Of a DNA stretch of 64,000 bases, positions 51,835-60,566 are shown in pieces (within the stretch, counting starts at the first letter, position 1; each line of letters starts with the position of its first letter). Source of the DNA: DATJIG01 sp050260515 (GTDB lineage: Bacteria; Pseudomonadota; Alphaproteobacteria; SMXQ01); contig JBLNCI010000009.1 in assembly GCA_050260515.1 (NCBI GenBank), positions 62,001 to 126,000 of the forward strand. The letters run 5' to 3'. The translations under genes were made by a program, and so were the position numbers. The notes beneath the pieces are model-generated. The model made no database searches, was not told the DNA's origin, and worked only from the letters and a program-made list of their open reading frames with translations.

Positions 51835-53745
51835 GTGACCCAGGCCATCCAGATCGTCATCGCCGGACTGCTCCAGGGCAGCGTCTTCGCCATCGTTGCC
51901 CTGGGCTTCTCGCTCGTCTTCCGCGTCACCGGCGTCATCAATCTCGCCCAGGGCGCGTTCTGCGTCCTGGGCGCATTGCTGATGTACACGCTGCAGGTGA
52001 CCCACGGGCTGCCGCTGCCGGTCGCGCTCGCCGGCGCGGTGATCGGCACCGCCGTGATCGGCCTCGTGCTCGGCATCGGCGCGTTCGTCCCGGCGCTGAC
52101 GCGGCTGCCCAACAGCAGCGTCCTGATGCTGACGACCGGGCTTCTCACCTTCATCGAAGGTGCCATCCTCGTGTACTGGGGCAGCCAGCCCTATCAGTTG
52201 CCGCCGTTCTCCGGCTTCCGGCCGGTCAACATCCTCGGAATTCTTGTCCCGACCCAGGGTTTCTGGGTGCTCGGCGCCGTGGTCCTGATCATCGTCGCGC
52301 TCTGGTACCTGCTGGTGCGGACGACCGTGGGCATGGCGCTCCGCGCCTGCGCCGAGAACCGCCTCGCCGCGCAGCTCATGGGCATCGACGTCCGCCGCAT
52401 GACGCTGCTGAGCTTCGCGCTCGCCGCCTTGATCGGCGCGATCGGCGGCATCGTCGTCGCGCCGGTGACCTCGCTGCAGTTCGACTCCGGGCACTTCTTC
52501 ACCAACTTCGGCTTCATCGCCGTCGCCATCGGCGGGATCGGCTCGTTCGTGGGCTCCGTCGCCGGCGGGTTCGTCATCGGCATCGCCCAGCAGCTCGCCG
52601 CCGGCTACATCTCGTCGCTGTTCGCGAACGCGCTGGCGCTTGGCCTGCTGCTCGCGACGCTGATCTGGTGGCCCAACGGGCTGTTCACGTCGGGCCCGGC
52701 GCGGCGCCAGGACGTGCGCGACGAGCAGCGGGTCTATCGCGCCATCGTCCGGCTGCAGGGCGTCGGCGGCGTGTCGTTCGCGATCCTGCTGCTCGCGATT
52801 GTGCTCGCGCTGCCGTGGCTGCTGCCGCCGGGCGGCCTGCTCAACTCGCTGGTGATCACCGGCATCCTCTACATCTCGGTGCTCGGTCTCGACGTGCTGA
52901 TGGGCCACGCCGGCCAGGTCAGCCTCGGCCAGGCCGGCTTCATGGCGATCGGCGGCTACACCGCCAGCATCCTGGCCACGCGCTACGGCCTGCCGCCGAT
53001 CCTCGGCATCGGCGCCGGGATCGTGCTGTCGCTGGTCGCCGCTCTGATCCTGTCGCTGGTGACGATGCGGCTGCGCGGGCACTATCTCGCGCTCGCCACC
53101 CTCGCGTTCGGCCTACTCGTCGATTCGCTCTCGGTCGGCATGATGGACGTGACCGGCGGCCCCTCGGGCCTCATCGGAATCCCGTCGTTCTCGATCGCCG
53201 GCTACAGCTTCGCGACGCCGATCTCGATGTACTACCTCGTGGTCGGCGTCATCGTGGTGCTGCTGCTTGCACTCACCGGCGCGATGAACTCGGGCTTCGG
53301 CCGCGCGCTGAAGGCCGTCCGCACCGACCAGACCGCGGCCGCCGCGCTCGGCATCAACGTGCCGCGCTACAAGCTGATCGCCGCCTCGATCAGCTCGGTG
53401 CTGGCGTCGCTGTCGGGCAGCCTGTACGCGTTCTACTTCCACTTCCTCTCGCCCGAGATGGTGTCGACCCCGCGCTCGTTCGAGATGATCGCGATGCTCG
53501 TCGCCGGCGGCGAGGGGACTCTGATCGGGCCGCTGTTCGGCGTCGCGCTGCTCACGCTGCTGCCGACAATCTTCCAGCCGCTGAAGGAATACCTGGTGAT
53601 GGCCGAGGGCGCGATCCTGGTCGCGTCGTTCCTGTGGCTGCCGGAAGGGATCTTCGGCACCGCCGCGATGTGGCTGGGCCGTCTCATGCGTCGTATCAAC
53701 GGCAACGGCAAGGCTGCCGCGACCTCGCGGGCGAAGCCATCATGA
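51835..53745 (+). CDS. fused LivH-LivM ABC transporter permease
   Basis: This is a 636-residue protein with a GTG start. Residues 1-290 correspond to LivH (GLLQGSVFAIVALGFSLVFRVTGVINLAQGAFCVLGAL, then AENRLAAQLMGIDVRRM with the EAA-like coupling loop). Residues about 320-625 correspond to LivM (DVLMGHAGQVSLGQAGFMAIGGYTASIL, then RTDQTAAAALGINVPRYKL). Separate genes are the rule; the fusion fixes a 1:1 permease pair. About 16-18 membrane segments are expected. Confidence 0.92.
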   Translation: MTQAIQIVIAGLLQGSVFAIVALGFSLVFRVTGVINLAQGAFCVLGALLMYTLQVTHGLPLPVALAGAVIGTAVIGLVLGIGAFVPALTRLPNSSVLMLTTGLLTFIEGAILVYWGSQPYQLPPFSGFRPVNILGILVPTQGFWVLGAVVLIIVALWYLLVRTTVGMALRACAENRLAAQLMGIDVRRMTLLSFALAALIGAIGGIVVAPVTSLQFDSGHFFTNFGFIAVAIGGIGSFVGSVAGGFVIGIAQQLAAGYISSLFANALALGLLLATLIWWPNGLFTSGPARRQDVRDEQRVYRAIVRLQGVGGVSFAILLLAIVLALPWLLPPGGLLNSLVITGILYISVLGLDVLMGHAGQVSLGQAGFMAIGGYTASILATRYGLPPILGIGAGIVLSLVAALILSLVTMRLRGHYLALATLAFGLLVDSLSVGMMDVTGGPSGLIGIPSFSIAGYSFATPISMYYLVVGVIVVLLLALTGAMNSGFGRALKAVRTDQTAAAALGINVPRYKLIAASISSVLASLSGSLYAFYFHFLSPEMVSTPRSFEMIAMLVAGGEGTLIGPLFGVALLTLLPTIFQPLKEYLVMAEGAILVASFLWLPEGIFGTAAMWLGRLMRRINGNGKAAATSRAKPS

Positions 53746-54521
53746 GCAACGGCGCCGCGCTCGATGTGAGGGGGCTCGCCAAGACGTTCGGCGGCGTCAA
53801 GGCCATCGACGACGTCACGTTCACCGTGCCCGACGGCAGCCTGACGGCGGTGATCGGCCCCAATGGCGCCGGCAAGACGACGGTGTTCAACCTCGTCACC
53901 AACCTGTTCCGTCCCGACGCCGGCGAGATCACGTTCCACGGCCGGTCGCTGCTTGGGCTGCTTCCGGAGAGGATCGCCTCGCTCGGCCTCATACGCACGT
54001 TCCAGACGGCGCGGGTGTTCCCCGGGATGACCGTCCTCGAGAACGCACTCGCCGGCGCGCATCTCAAGGTGCGCTCGGGCTTCGCGCAGCAGATGCTGTG
54101 GCTCGGCGGCGCCCGGCGCGAGGAGCGCGCGTTGCGCGCGGAGGCCGAGGCGCTGCTCGATCTCGTCGGCCTGTCCGAGTTCCGCGATGCCGCCGGCACC
54201 GATCTGCCGATGGGCGGCCAGAAGCTGCTCGAGGTGGTGCGCGCGCTGATGTCGCAACCGCGGCTCCTTCTGCTCGACGAGCCCGCCGCGGGCCTCAACG
54301 ACAAGGAGACCGAGGACTTGGCCGAGCTCCTGTCCGCGGTGCGCGGCGCCGGAATCACCGTCGTCGTGGTCGAGCACAACATGTCGCTCGTGATGAGCAT
54401 CTCCGACCAAGTCGTGGTGATGGACGCCGGCAGGATCGCCGCCTGCGGCACGCCCGCCGAGATCCAGAAGGACCCGCGCGTCATCGAAGCCTACGTCGGT
54501 CAGGGAACGGTGACGTTGTGA
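53742..54521 (+). CDS. livG: ABC transporter ATP-binding protein, LivG-like
   Basis: This 259-residue protein has an ATGA overlap with the permease. It has Walker A GPNGAGKTT, Walker B LLLLDEPAAGLN, and switch His in VVEHNM. The signature region reads LPMGGQKLLEVVRAL, a mild variant of the usual LivG motif. It energises transport with the partner ATPase that follows. Confidence 0.93.
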   Translation: MSNGAALDVRGLAKTFGGVKAIDDVTFTVPDGSLTAVIGPNGAGKTTVFNLVTNLFRPDAGEITFHGRSLLGLLPERIASLGLIRTFQTARVFPGMTVLENALAGAHLKVRSGFAQQMLWLGGARREERALRAEAEALLDLVGLSEFRDAAGTDLPMGGQKLLEVVRALMSQPRLLLLDEPAAGLNDKETEDLAELLSAVRGAGITVVVVEHNMSLVMSISDQVVVMDAGRIAACGTPAEIQKDPRVIEAYVGQGTVTL

Positions 54522-55339
54522 TGGCCGCGACTCCGATGCTCGAGATCCGCAATCTCTCGACCGGCTACGCCGGCATCGATGTCGTCCACGGCATCGGCCT
54601 CGAGGTCGCCGCCGGCGAGATCGTGGCGCTGATCGGGGCGAACGGCGCCGGCAAGTCGACGCTGGTCAAGACGGTCTCCGGCCTGCTCGCGCCGCGCCTG
54701 GGCGAGATCGTGTTCGAGGGCAGGCGGATCGACGCGCTGACGCCGCGCGCGCGCGTCCGCCTCGGCATCGCCCATGTGCCCGAAGGGCGGCAGATGTTTC
54801 CCGGTCTCACCGTGGCCGAGAACCTCCGCCTCGGCGCCTATGCCCAGGGCCGGAGCGTGGGCGAGGAGGAGCTGCAAAGCCGCATCCGGACGGTTTGTCA
54901 GCGCTTCCCGGTGCTGCTCAATCGCCTGGGCGAGCCCGCCGGCAATCTCTCGGGCGGCCAGCAGCAGATGCTGGCGATCGCCCGCGGACTGATGGCCGCG
55001 CCGCGGCTGATCATGCTGGACGAGCCGTCGCTCGGGCTGGCGCCGGTGCTGGTCGAGGAGATCTTCCGGCTCATCCACGGGCTCAAGCAGCAAGGCCTCG
55101 CGATCGTGCTGTCCGAGCAGAACGCGCGCATGAGTCTCGCCATCGCCGATCGCGCCTACGTGATCGAAATGGGCCACGTCGTGATGTCCGGCACCGGCCG
55201 CGAGCTCCTCGACAACCCGGAAGTGATCGAGCGTTACCTCGGCGTGGGCAAGGCCGTGTCGCTCGGTGGCAGCGCACGCCACAACGATCTCGTCACGCGC
55301 CTCAAGAGCATCTTCGCCGACACCTCTCGGCGCACCTGA
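54521..55339 (+). CDS. livF: ABC transporter ATP-binding protein, LivF-like
   Basis: This 272-residue protein has an ATG at 54521 sharing one base with the livG stop. It has Walker A GANGAGKST, signature LSGGQQQMLAIARGLM, Walker B LIMLDEPSLGLAP, and LSEQNA at the switch. About 35 residues beyond the usual C-terminus (from GVGKAVSLGG) form a tail of no known function. Confidence 0.93.
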   Translation: MAATPMLEIRNLSTGYAGIDVVHGIGLEVAAGEIVALIGANGAGKSTLVKTVSGLLAPRLGEIVFEGRRIDALTPRARVRLGIAHVPEGRQMFPGLTVAENLRLGAYAQGRSVGEEELQSRIRTVCQRFPVLLNRLGEPAGNLSGGQQQMLAIARGLMAAPRLIMLDEPSLGLAPVLVEEIFRLIHGLKQQGLAIVLSEQNARMSLAIADRAYVIEMGHVVMSGTGRELLDNPEVIERYLGVGKAVSLGGSARHNDLVTRLKSIFADTSRRT

Positions 55340-55446
55340 GCCGCGCCGCCTGACTCCTTCCTGCCGCTTCTAAGCCAGTCTTTTCCGGCTGGCGGCGTCC
55401 CGGCGCACGCGCCTCGATAGCAGGTCGTGCAAAGTCGGAGAGCCAT

Positions 55447-56760
55447 ATGCGGCGCCAGCCCTGGTATTCGATCCTCTACGTTCAGGTCCTGATCGCTATA
55501 GGGATCGGCATCGTCCTCGGGCATTTCGCGCCGAAGACCGGCGTCGCCATGAAGCCGCTGGGCGACGGCTTCATCGCGCTGATCAAGATGATGATCGCAC
55601 CGATCATCTTCTGCACCGTCGTGCACGGTATCGCGTCGATCGGCGACCTGCGCAAGATCGGCCGCATCGGCGTCAAGACGCTCGCGTATTTCGAGATCGT
55701 GTCGACCTTCGCGCTGGCGATCGGACTGCTGGTCGGCGAGATCGTCCGGCCCGGCGCGGGGTTCAACATCGATCCGTCGACGCTCAATCCCAACGCGGTG
55801 GCGAGCTACGTCACCCGCGCGAAGGAGGAGAGCATCGTCAGCCATCTCCTCGGCATCATTCCGAACTCCTATTTCGACGCGCTGGCCAAGGGCGACCTCC
55901 TGCAGGTCCTGCTGGTCGCGATCCTGACCGGCTTCGCCATCACGCATCTCGGCGAGTTCGGGCGGCGCATCAGCGTGGCGGTCGACGCGATGGCGAGGAT
56001 CTTCTTCGGGATCATCCGGATCATCGTGAAGGTGGCGCCGATCGGCGCCTTCGGCGCCATGGCCTTCACCATCGGCCAATACGGCATCGGATCGTTGCTG
56101 CCGCTCGCGCAGCTGATCGGAACCTTCTATCTGACCAGCATCCTGTTCGTGCTGATCGTGCTCGGGACGATCGCCCGCCTGGCCGGATTCTCGATCCTGC
56201 GCTTTGTCGCCTACATCAAGGACGAGCTGCTGATCGTCCTCGGCACCAGCTCGTCGGAAACCGTTCTTCCGCAGTTGATGAGGAAGATGGAGCACCTCGG
56301 CGCCTCCAAGCCGGTCGTCGGACTGGTCGTGCCGACCGGCTACAGCTTCAATCTGGACGGCACCAACATCTACATGACGCTGGCCACGCTGTTCCTGGCC
56401 CAGGCGACCAACATTCATCTGACGTTCGGGCAGGAGATGATGATCCTGCTCATCGCCATGATCACCTCCAAGGGCGCTTCGGGGGTGACCGGCGCCGGCT
56501 TCGTCACCCTGGCCGCCACTCTCGCCATCATTCCGGATATTCCGGTGCAGTCGCTGGCGTTGATCCTCGGCATCGACAAGTTCATGAGCGAGTGCCGGGC
56601 GCTCACCAACCTCGTCGGCAATGGTGTCGCGACCGTCGTCATCAGCCGCTGGGAAGGCGAGCTCGACGCCAAGCAGCTTCGCGCGACCATGGCCCATCCG
56701 GTCGCGGCCGGTACCGAGCAGGAAACCCAGTTCCTCGAGAAGGACAAGGCTCCGGTCTAG
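55447..56760 (+). CDS. dctA: C4-dicarboxylate transporter, DctA-like (DAACS family)
   Basis: This 437-residue symporter has the family's diagnostic segments: FIALIKMMIAPIIFCTVVHGIA, GTSSSETVLPQLMRKME (serine-rich reentrant loop), PTGYSFNLDGTNIYMTLATLFLAQATN, and MITSKGASGVTGAGFVTLAATLA. It takes up succinate, fumarate or malate with protons or sodium, and is a fitting partner for aromatic catabolism that ends in C4 acids. It has its own 107-bp upstream gap; no regulator (DctBD) is adjacent. Confidence 0.93.
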   Translation: MRRQPWYSILYVQVLIAIGIGIVLGHFAPKTGVAMKPLGDGFIALIKMMIAPIIFCTVVHGIASIGDLRKIGRIGVKTLAYFEIVSTFALAIGLLVGEIVRPGAGFNIDPSTLNPNAVASYVTRAKEESIVSHLLGIIPNSYFDALAKGDLLQVLLVAILTGFAITHLGEFGRRISVAVDAMARIFFGIIRIIVKVAPIGAFGAMAFTIGQYGIGSLLPLAQLIGTFYLTSILFVLIVLGTIARLAGFSILRFVAYIKDELLIVLGTSSSETVLPQLMRKMEHLGASKPVVGLVVPTGYSFNLDGTNIYMTLATLFLAQATNIHLTFGQEMMILLIAMITSKGASGVTGAGFVTLAATLAIIPDIPVQSLALILGIDKFMSECRALTNLVGNGVATVVISRWEGELDAKQLRATMAHPVAAGTEQETQFLEKDKAPV

Positions 56761-56910
56761 GCACCAAGGCGGCGCGGGCGGCGGCGATTGCTCACGCGCG
56801 GCGAACGCGCGCCGCGAAAGCGTCACAATCCGGCTCTTGCCGCGCCGCAATCCTCTTCCAGCATCGCTTCGCTCGCACGTTCCGTGTCGGGCACCACTGT
56901 GGAGAGGACA

Positions 56911-57261
56911 ATGAACATCCGTAAGGCTGCTTTGGCTTCCCTTCTCGCGTTCGGCGTCGCCGCTCCGGCGTTCGCCCAGGCCGCCGGCACCGCGACCCCG
57001 GGCCTCGACCAGCGCGAGCAGAAGCAGCAGACGCGCATCGAGCAGGGCATCAACTCGGGCTCGCTGTCGGCGGGCGAAGCGTCGAGGCTCGAGAAGCGCG
57101 AACAGCGGCTTCAGAACAAGGAAGCGGCGGCAAAGAGCGACGGGCAGGTGACCGCGAAGGAGCGTCGCGAGCTCACCCGCGCCGCCGACCGCGACAGCGC
57201 GGCGATCGCCAAGGCGAAGCACAACAAGAAGACGAATCCCAATCCGCCGTCCGCGCACTGA
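56911..57261 (+). CDS. small secreted protein of unknown function, charged and helical
   Basis: This 116-residue protein starts at 56911 after GGAGAGG. The signal peptide is MNIRKAALASLLAFGVAAPAFAQ. The mature part is rich in Gln, Glu, Arg and Lys (DQREQKQQTRIEQGINSGSL, RLEKREQRLQNKEAA) and looks helical; DGQVTAKERRELTRAADRDS resembles a degenerate EF-hand. Similar small periplasmic proteins occur widely in proteobacteria without known function. A strong terminator follows. Confidence 0.75.
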   Translation: MNIRKAALASLLAFGVAAPAFAQAAGTATPGLDQREQKQQTRIEQGINSGSLSAGEASRLEKREQRLQNKEAAAKSDGQVTAKERRELTRAADRDSAAIAKAKHNKKTNPNPPSAH

Positions 57262-57277
57262 GGCGTGAAACGCAGAA

Positions 57278-57306
57278 GCCCCCGCGCGACGCGCGGGGGC
57301 TTTTTT
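57278..57306 (+). terminator. intrinsic terminator
   Basis: A perfect 10-bp GC stem (57278-57287 with 57291-57300), loop GAC, is followed by six T. It ends the small secreted-protein gene and faces the convergent gene at 57328. Confidence 0.92.
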
Positions 57307-57327
57307 CTCGGACGTTCGCGGCGAGCG

Positions 57328-58347
57328 CTACTTCGCATTCGTCGCCTTCTCGTAGTACGAGAGATCGACGTACTTGTACGGGTCGGTGAGCGTTTTCTTC
57401 GGCTCCGAGTACTCGCTGCGCAGCTTGAGCAGCGTCTTCACGCCCTCGATGTTCATCTGCGCGCCACGGTTGAGACCGCCCTTCGGATTGGTCAGCGCGG
57501 CGTAGACGACCTCGACGTCCTCGGGCGACAGCCTCTTGACGTGAGCCTTGAGCACTTCGATCGAGCCCGCCTTGTTGGCGTAGACGTAGTCGTGGGCGGC
57601 GACGATGGCGCGGATGAAGCTCTCCACTTCCTTCTCGTGCGCCTTGGCCCACGACCGACGCACCACGTAGGCGCTACCCTGATAAGGCATCCCGAGCGCG
57701 CTGACCGCGTCCTCGAGGATGTTGAAGCCCTCTTTCTTGGCGTCGGTGTCTTCGGGTGCGGACAGGGCGGCAACGACCGCCTTGCCTTCCTTCATCGCCT
57801 CCAGGCGCTTCGGGCCGCTGCCGACGGCGATGGCGGTGTAGTCGCGGTTCAGCTTCAGGCCGTGCTTGTCGAGGATCGCGAACAGCATCACGCCATAGCC
57901 GGAGTTGAGCGCATCGCTCGCCGCGACCTTGCCCTTGATGTCGGCGTAGCTCTTGATCTCGGGCCGCGTCACGACGCTGTTCATGCCGGAATGCACGCCC
58001 ATGATGCCGACGATGTCGTAGCCGTCGATCTTCACGTCGGCCTGGCCTTCGGTGTAGGCGATCGAGTTGTCGAACGACGTCGTGCCGATCTGGTACTTGC
58101 CGGCCATCATGTTCTTGATCTCGGCGACCGACCCTTGCGTGATGTCCTGCTTCACCTCGAGCCCTTCTTTGGCGAACAGGCCCCGGTCCATGGCGACCCA
58201 GATCGGCAGGTTGCTGGTGCCGCCGAAGGTCACGATGTCGAGGTGGGTCTCGGCGCGGGCGGGCGCGACGGCGGCGAACAGCCCGACGGCGGCGAGGGCG
58301 GCGAGGCGCGCGGTCAACCGCGGGGCACGAAAGCTCCGGAGGGTCAT
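57328..58347 (-). CDS. NMT1/SsuA-like ABC transporter substrate-binding protein
   Basis: This 339-residue protein starts at 58347 after AGGGAGA. The signal peptide ends VAPARAE. The mature part is LDIVTFGGTSNLPIWVAMDRGLFAKEGLEVKQDITQGS, then MMAGKYQIGTTSFDNSIAYTEG and AASDALNSGYGVMLFAILDKHGL, the pattern of NMT1-type receptors for aromatic sulfonates, nitriles, pyrimidines and similar. No permease or ATPase gene is beside it. It diverges from the second cassette across a shared operator at 58498, so it is likely in the same regulon. Confidence 0.87.
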   Translation of the reverse strand: MTLRSFRAPRLTARLAALAAVGLFAAVAPARAETHLDIVTFGGTSNLPIWVAMDRGLFAKEGLEVKQDITQGSVAEIKNMMAGKYQIGTTSFDNSIAYTEGQADVKIDGYDIVGIMGVHSGMNSVVTRPEIKSYADIKGKVAASDALNSGYGVMLFAILDKHGLKLNRDYTAIAVGSGPKRLEAMKEGKAVVAALSAPEDTDAKKEGFNILEDAVSALGMPYQGSAYVVRRSWAKAHEKEVESFIRAIVAAHDYVYANKAGSIEVLKAHVKRLSPEDVEVVYAALTNPKGGLNRGAQMNIEGVKTLLKLRSEYSEPKKTLTDPYKYVDLSYYEKATNAK

Positions 58348-58497
58348 GTCAGTCTCCCTGCGTTCCGGCATCGTCGTGCCGGGTTGTCGTTGCCGGTCAT
58401 TATGAAGACGGGCATGCTCGCGGGCAAACCGGCGTTCCGCGCGGCCGTTGCTTGACGCTCGCGGCGATTTGCCGGGATAATGCAAAAATTGAAAAGC

Positions 58498-58514
58498 TTT
58501 TCGAAAAACGAAAA
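58498..58514. promoter_or_regulatory. putative operator in the divergent promoter region (site 3)
   Basis: TTTTCGAAAAACGAAAA is a perfect 6-5-6 inverted repeat. The surrounding 25 nt (58491-58515) are the reverse complement of 22583-22607 with one mismatch. It lies between the genes starting at 58347 (left) and 58570 (right). Confidence 0.65.
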
Positions 58515-58569
58515 CGGACGCGATGCCATCCGGGCCGCGGCCGTCGACGTTTCTGACAGGGAGACCGCC

Positions 58570-59490
58570 ATGGACGCAATCCGCGGAATGCTGCTGCCGC
58601 TGCCCACCGTGTTCGACGAGCAGGGCCGCATCGACGAGCCGACGCTCCGGCAGATGATCGACTATTACGTGGGCGCGGGCATCAACGCGATGTTCGTCGG
58701 CGGCTCGATGGGCCAGGGCATGGCGCTGACGCAGGACGAGCGCAAGGCGCTGTTCGACATCGCCATCGGCCAGATCAAGGGCCGTATTCCGGTGGTCTGC
58801 CATGTCGGCACCGCCGACCCGTACACGACGATCGATCTCGGCCGCTACGCGCTCAAGGCGGGCGCCGCGGCGCTGGCGATGGTCGGGCCCTACTACTATT
58901 CCGACCGCACGCCGGCGGAGCTGCGCGCCCACTTCAAGATGGTCGGCAAGGAACTCAAGGCGCCGACGCTGCTCTACAACAACCCGAAGTACCAGGGCTA
59001 TCCGATCTCGGGCGAGCTGATGGCGCAGTTCGTCGAGGACAGCCCGCAGATCTTCGGCTGCAAGCTCGCCAAGGGCGGCGTCGACGAGGCGGTCGCGTAC
59101 CGGCAGTCGCTCGGTCCGAAGTTCAAGCTGTTCGCGATGGCGAGCTCGCTCTACCCGGGCATGTTGCTCGGCATCACCGGAACTGTCAGCCCGCCGCTGA
59201 CGCTCTGCCCCGAGATCGGCGTCGCCTGCGTTCGCGCCATCGACGAAGGCAACTACACCCGTGCGCTCGAGCTGCAGCGCGCGATCGTCGAGCTGCAGGG
59301 CGCGCTCTTGTCACCGACAATCCGCAAGATCGCCGGCCGCGGCGTGTACCTCACCGGCCTGCGCGAGCTCGGCTTTCCGATCAAGGTGTACCCGCGCTGG
59401 CCGGTCGCCGAGGTGCCGAAGCAGGGCGTCGAGGCGATCCGCGAGACTCTGCGGGTCGCGCGTTCGGTGCTGGACAAGAAGGCGGCGTAG
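58570..59490 (+). CDS. DapA/NAL-superfamily aldolase (copy 2)
   Basis: This 306-residue protein starts at 58570, preceded by CAGGGAGA. The class I aldolase barrel is visible in VGGSMGQGMALTQDERK (the GTTGE-type loop is changed), Tyr136 in LLYNNPKYQGY and a Schiff-base lysine in GCKLAKGG (K165). It is only distantly like the copy at 38898. It is followed 21 nt later by a gentisate-dioxygenase-like bicupin, repeating the aldolase-bicupin association seen at 38898/39981. Confidence 0.85.
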   Translation: MDAIRGMLLPLPTVFDEQGRIDEPTLRQMIDYYVGAGINAMFVGGSMGQGMALTQDERKALFDIAIGQIKGRIPVVCHVGTADPYTTIDLGRYALKAGAAALAMVGPYYYSDRTPAELRAHFKMVGKELKAPTLLYNNPKYQGYPISGELMAQFVEDSPQIFGCKLAKGGVDEAVAYRQSLGPKFKLFAMASSLYPGMLLGITGTVSPPLTLCPEIGVACVRAIDEGNYTRALELQRAIVELQGALLSPTIRKIAGRGVYLTGLRELGFPIKVYPRWPVAEVPKQGVEAIRETLRVARSVLDKKAA

Positions 59491-59511
59491 CTCTTTCGGG
59501 AAAGGCGGGCC

Positions 59512-60549
59512 ATGGCCGTCGCGCCTCCGCTGCAGCAGACCGCGCGCCTCGACGCGGAGCTCGCGAAGCTCAACGTCGAGGGGCACTGGACGACAAACCG
59601 CGACGGGCTTCCGCCGGAGCCGCGCGCCTTCGAGCCGTGCCTGTGGCGCTGGCGCGAGATCTATCCGCGCATCATCGAGGCCGGCGAGACGCTCGGCATC
59701 GAGGGCGGCGCGTCGCGTCGCACGCTGCGGCTGTGCACGCCCGGCGTCCCCGGCAAGGCGACGACGCCGACCATCCACACGTCTTTGCAGATGGTGAAGC
59801 CGGGCGAGGTCGCCGAGGCCCATCGGCACTCGATCGGCGCGTTCCGCTTCGTCGTCCAGGGTGCGGGCGCCTATACGACGGTCGACGGCGAGCGCTTCGT
59901 GATGGAGCCCCACGACCTGGTGCTCACGCCGCAGATGACCTGGCACGACCACGGCAACGAATCCGCGGAGCCGATCATCTGGATCGACGGCCACGACGTG
60001 CCGCTGCTGAAATCGCTCAACCTGCTGTTCTTCGAGACCTACAACAGCACGACCCAGCAGGTCACGAAGCCGGAGGGCGCGGCGCGCAGCCGCGCCGGCC
60101 TCCGCCCGCGCGGCGATGCCGGCGCCACAGCGGGGGCGCCCTACATCTACAAGGGCGCCGAGGCGCTGGCGCTGCTGCGTTCGCTCGGTCCCGACGCCGA
60201 CGATCCCTACGATGCACGGACGCTCGACTACGCCAATCCCTTCACCGGCGGCCCGACGCTGCCGACCATCGCCTGCGCGCTGCATCTGTTGCAGCCGGGC
60301 CAGCGCACGCGGACGCACCGTCACACCGCGAGCACCGTCTACCACGTCGTCGAAGGTCGCGGCTCGTCGCGGATCGGCGACAAGACGTTCCAGTGGGAGC
60401 CGGGCGACATGTTCGTCGTGCCGAACTGGGCCTGGCATTCCCATGCCGTCGCGGACGCCGCGTCCGCGATCCTGTTCAGCGTGTCCGACGAGCCGGTGCT
60501 CGCGGCGCTGTCGCATTCGCGCGCCGAAGACGCGCCCGAGTCCCCCTAG
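59512..60549 (+). CDS. gentisate 1,2-dioxygenase-like bicupin (copy 3)
   Basis: This 345-residue protein has both metal sites: H104 and H106 in AEAHRHSIGAFRF with MTWHDHGN, and THRHTASTVYHVVEGRG with WAWHSHAV in the second barrel. IIWIDGHDVPLLKSLNLLFF corresponds to IWLDGLDVPL of copy 1. It follows the DapA-type gene and starts the second bicupin/HDO/bicupin/SBP cassette. Confidence 0.87.
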   Translation: MAVAPPLQQTARLDAELAKLNVEGHWTTNRDGLPPEPRAFEPCLWRWREIYPRIIEAGETLGIEGGASRRTLRLCTPGVPGKATTPTIHTSLQMVKPGEVAEAHRHSIGAFRFVVQGAGAYTTVDGERFVMEPHDLVLTPQMTWHDHGNESAEPIIWIDGHDVPLLKSLNLLFFETYNSTTQQVTKPEGAARSRAGLRPRGDAGATAGAPYIYKGAEALALLRSLGPDADDPYDARTLDYANPFTGGPTLPTIACALHLLQPGQRTRTHRHTASTVYHVVEGRGSSRIGDKTFQWEPGDMFVVPNWAWHSHAVADAASAILFSVSDEPVLAALSHSRAEDAPESP

Positions 60550-60566
60550 GAGAGTGAGAGTCGTCC

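Noticed and set aside
55340..55446. Hairpin with internal T-run after livF as an intrinsic terminator
   Set aside because: The T residues lie in the loop, not after the stem, and the stem is only about 5 bp.
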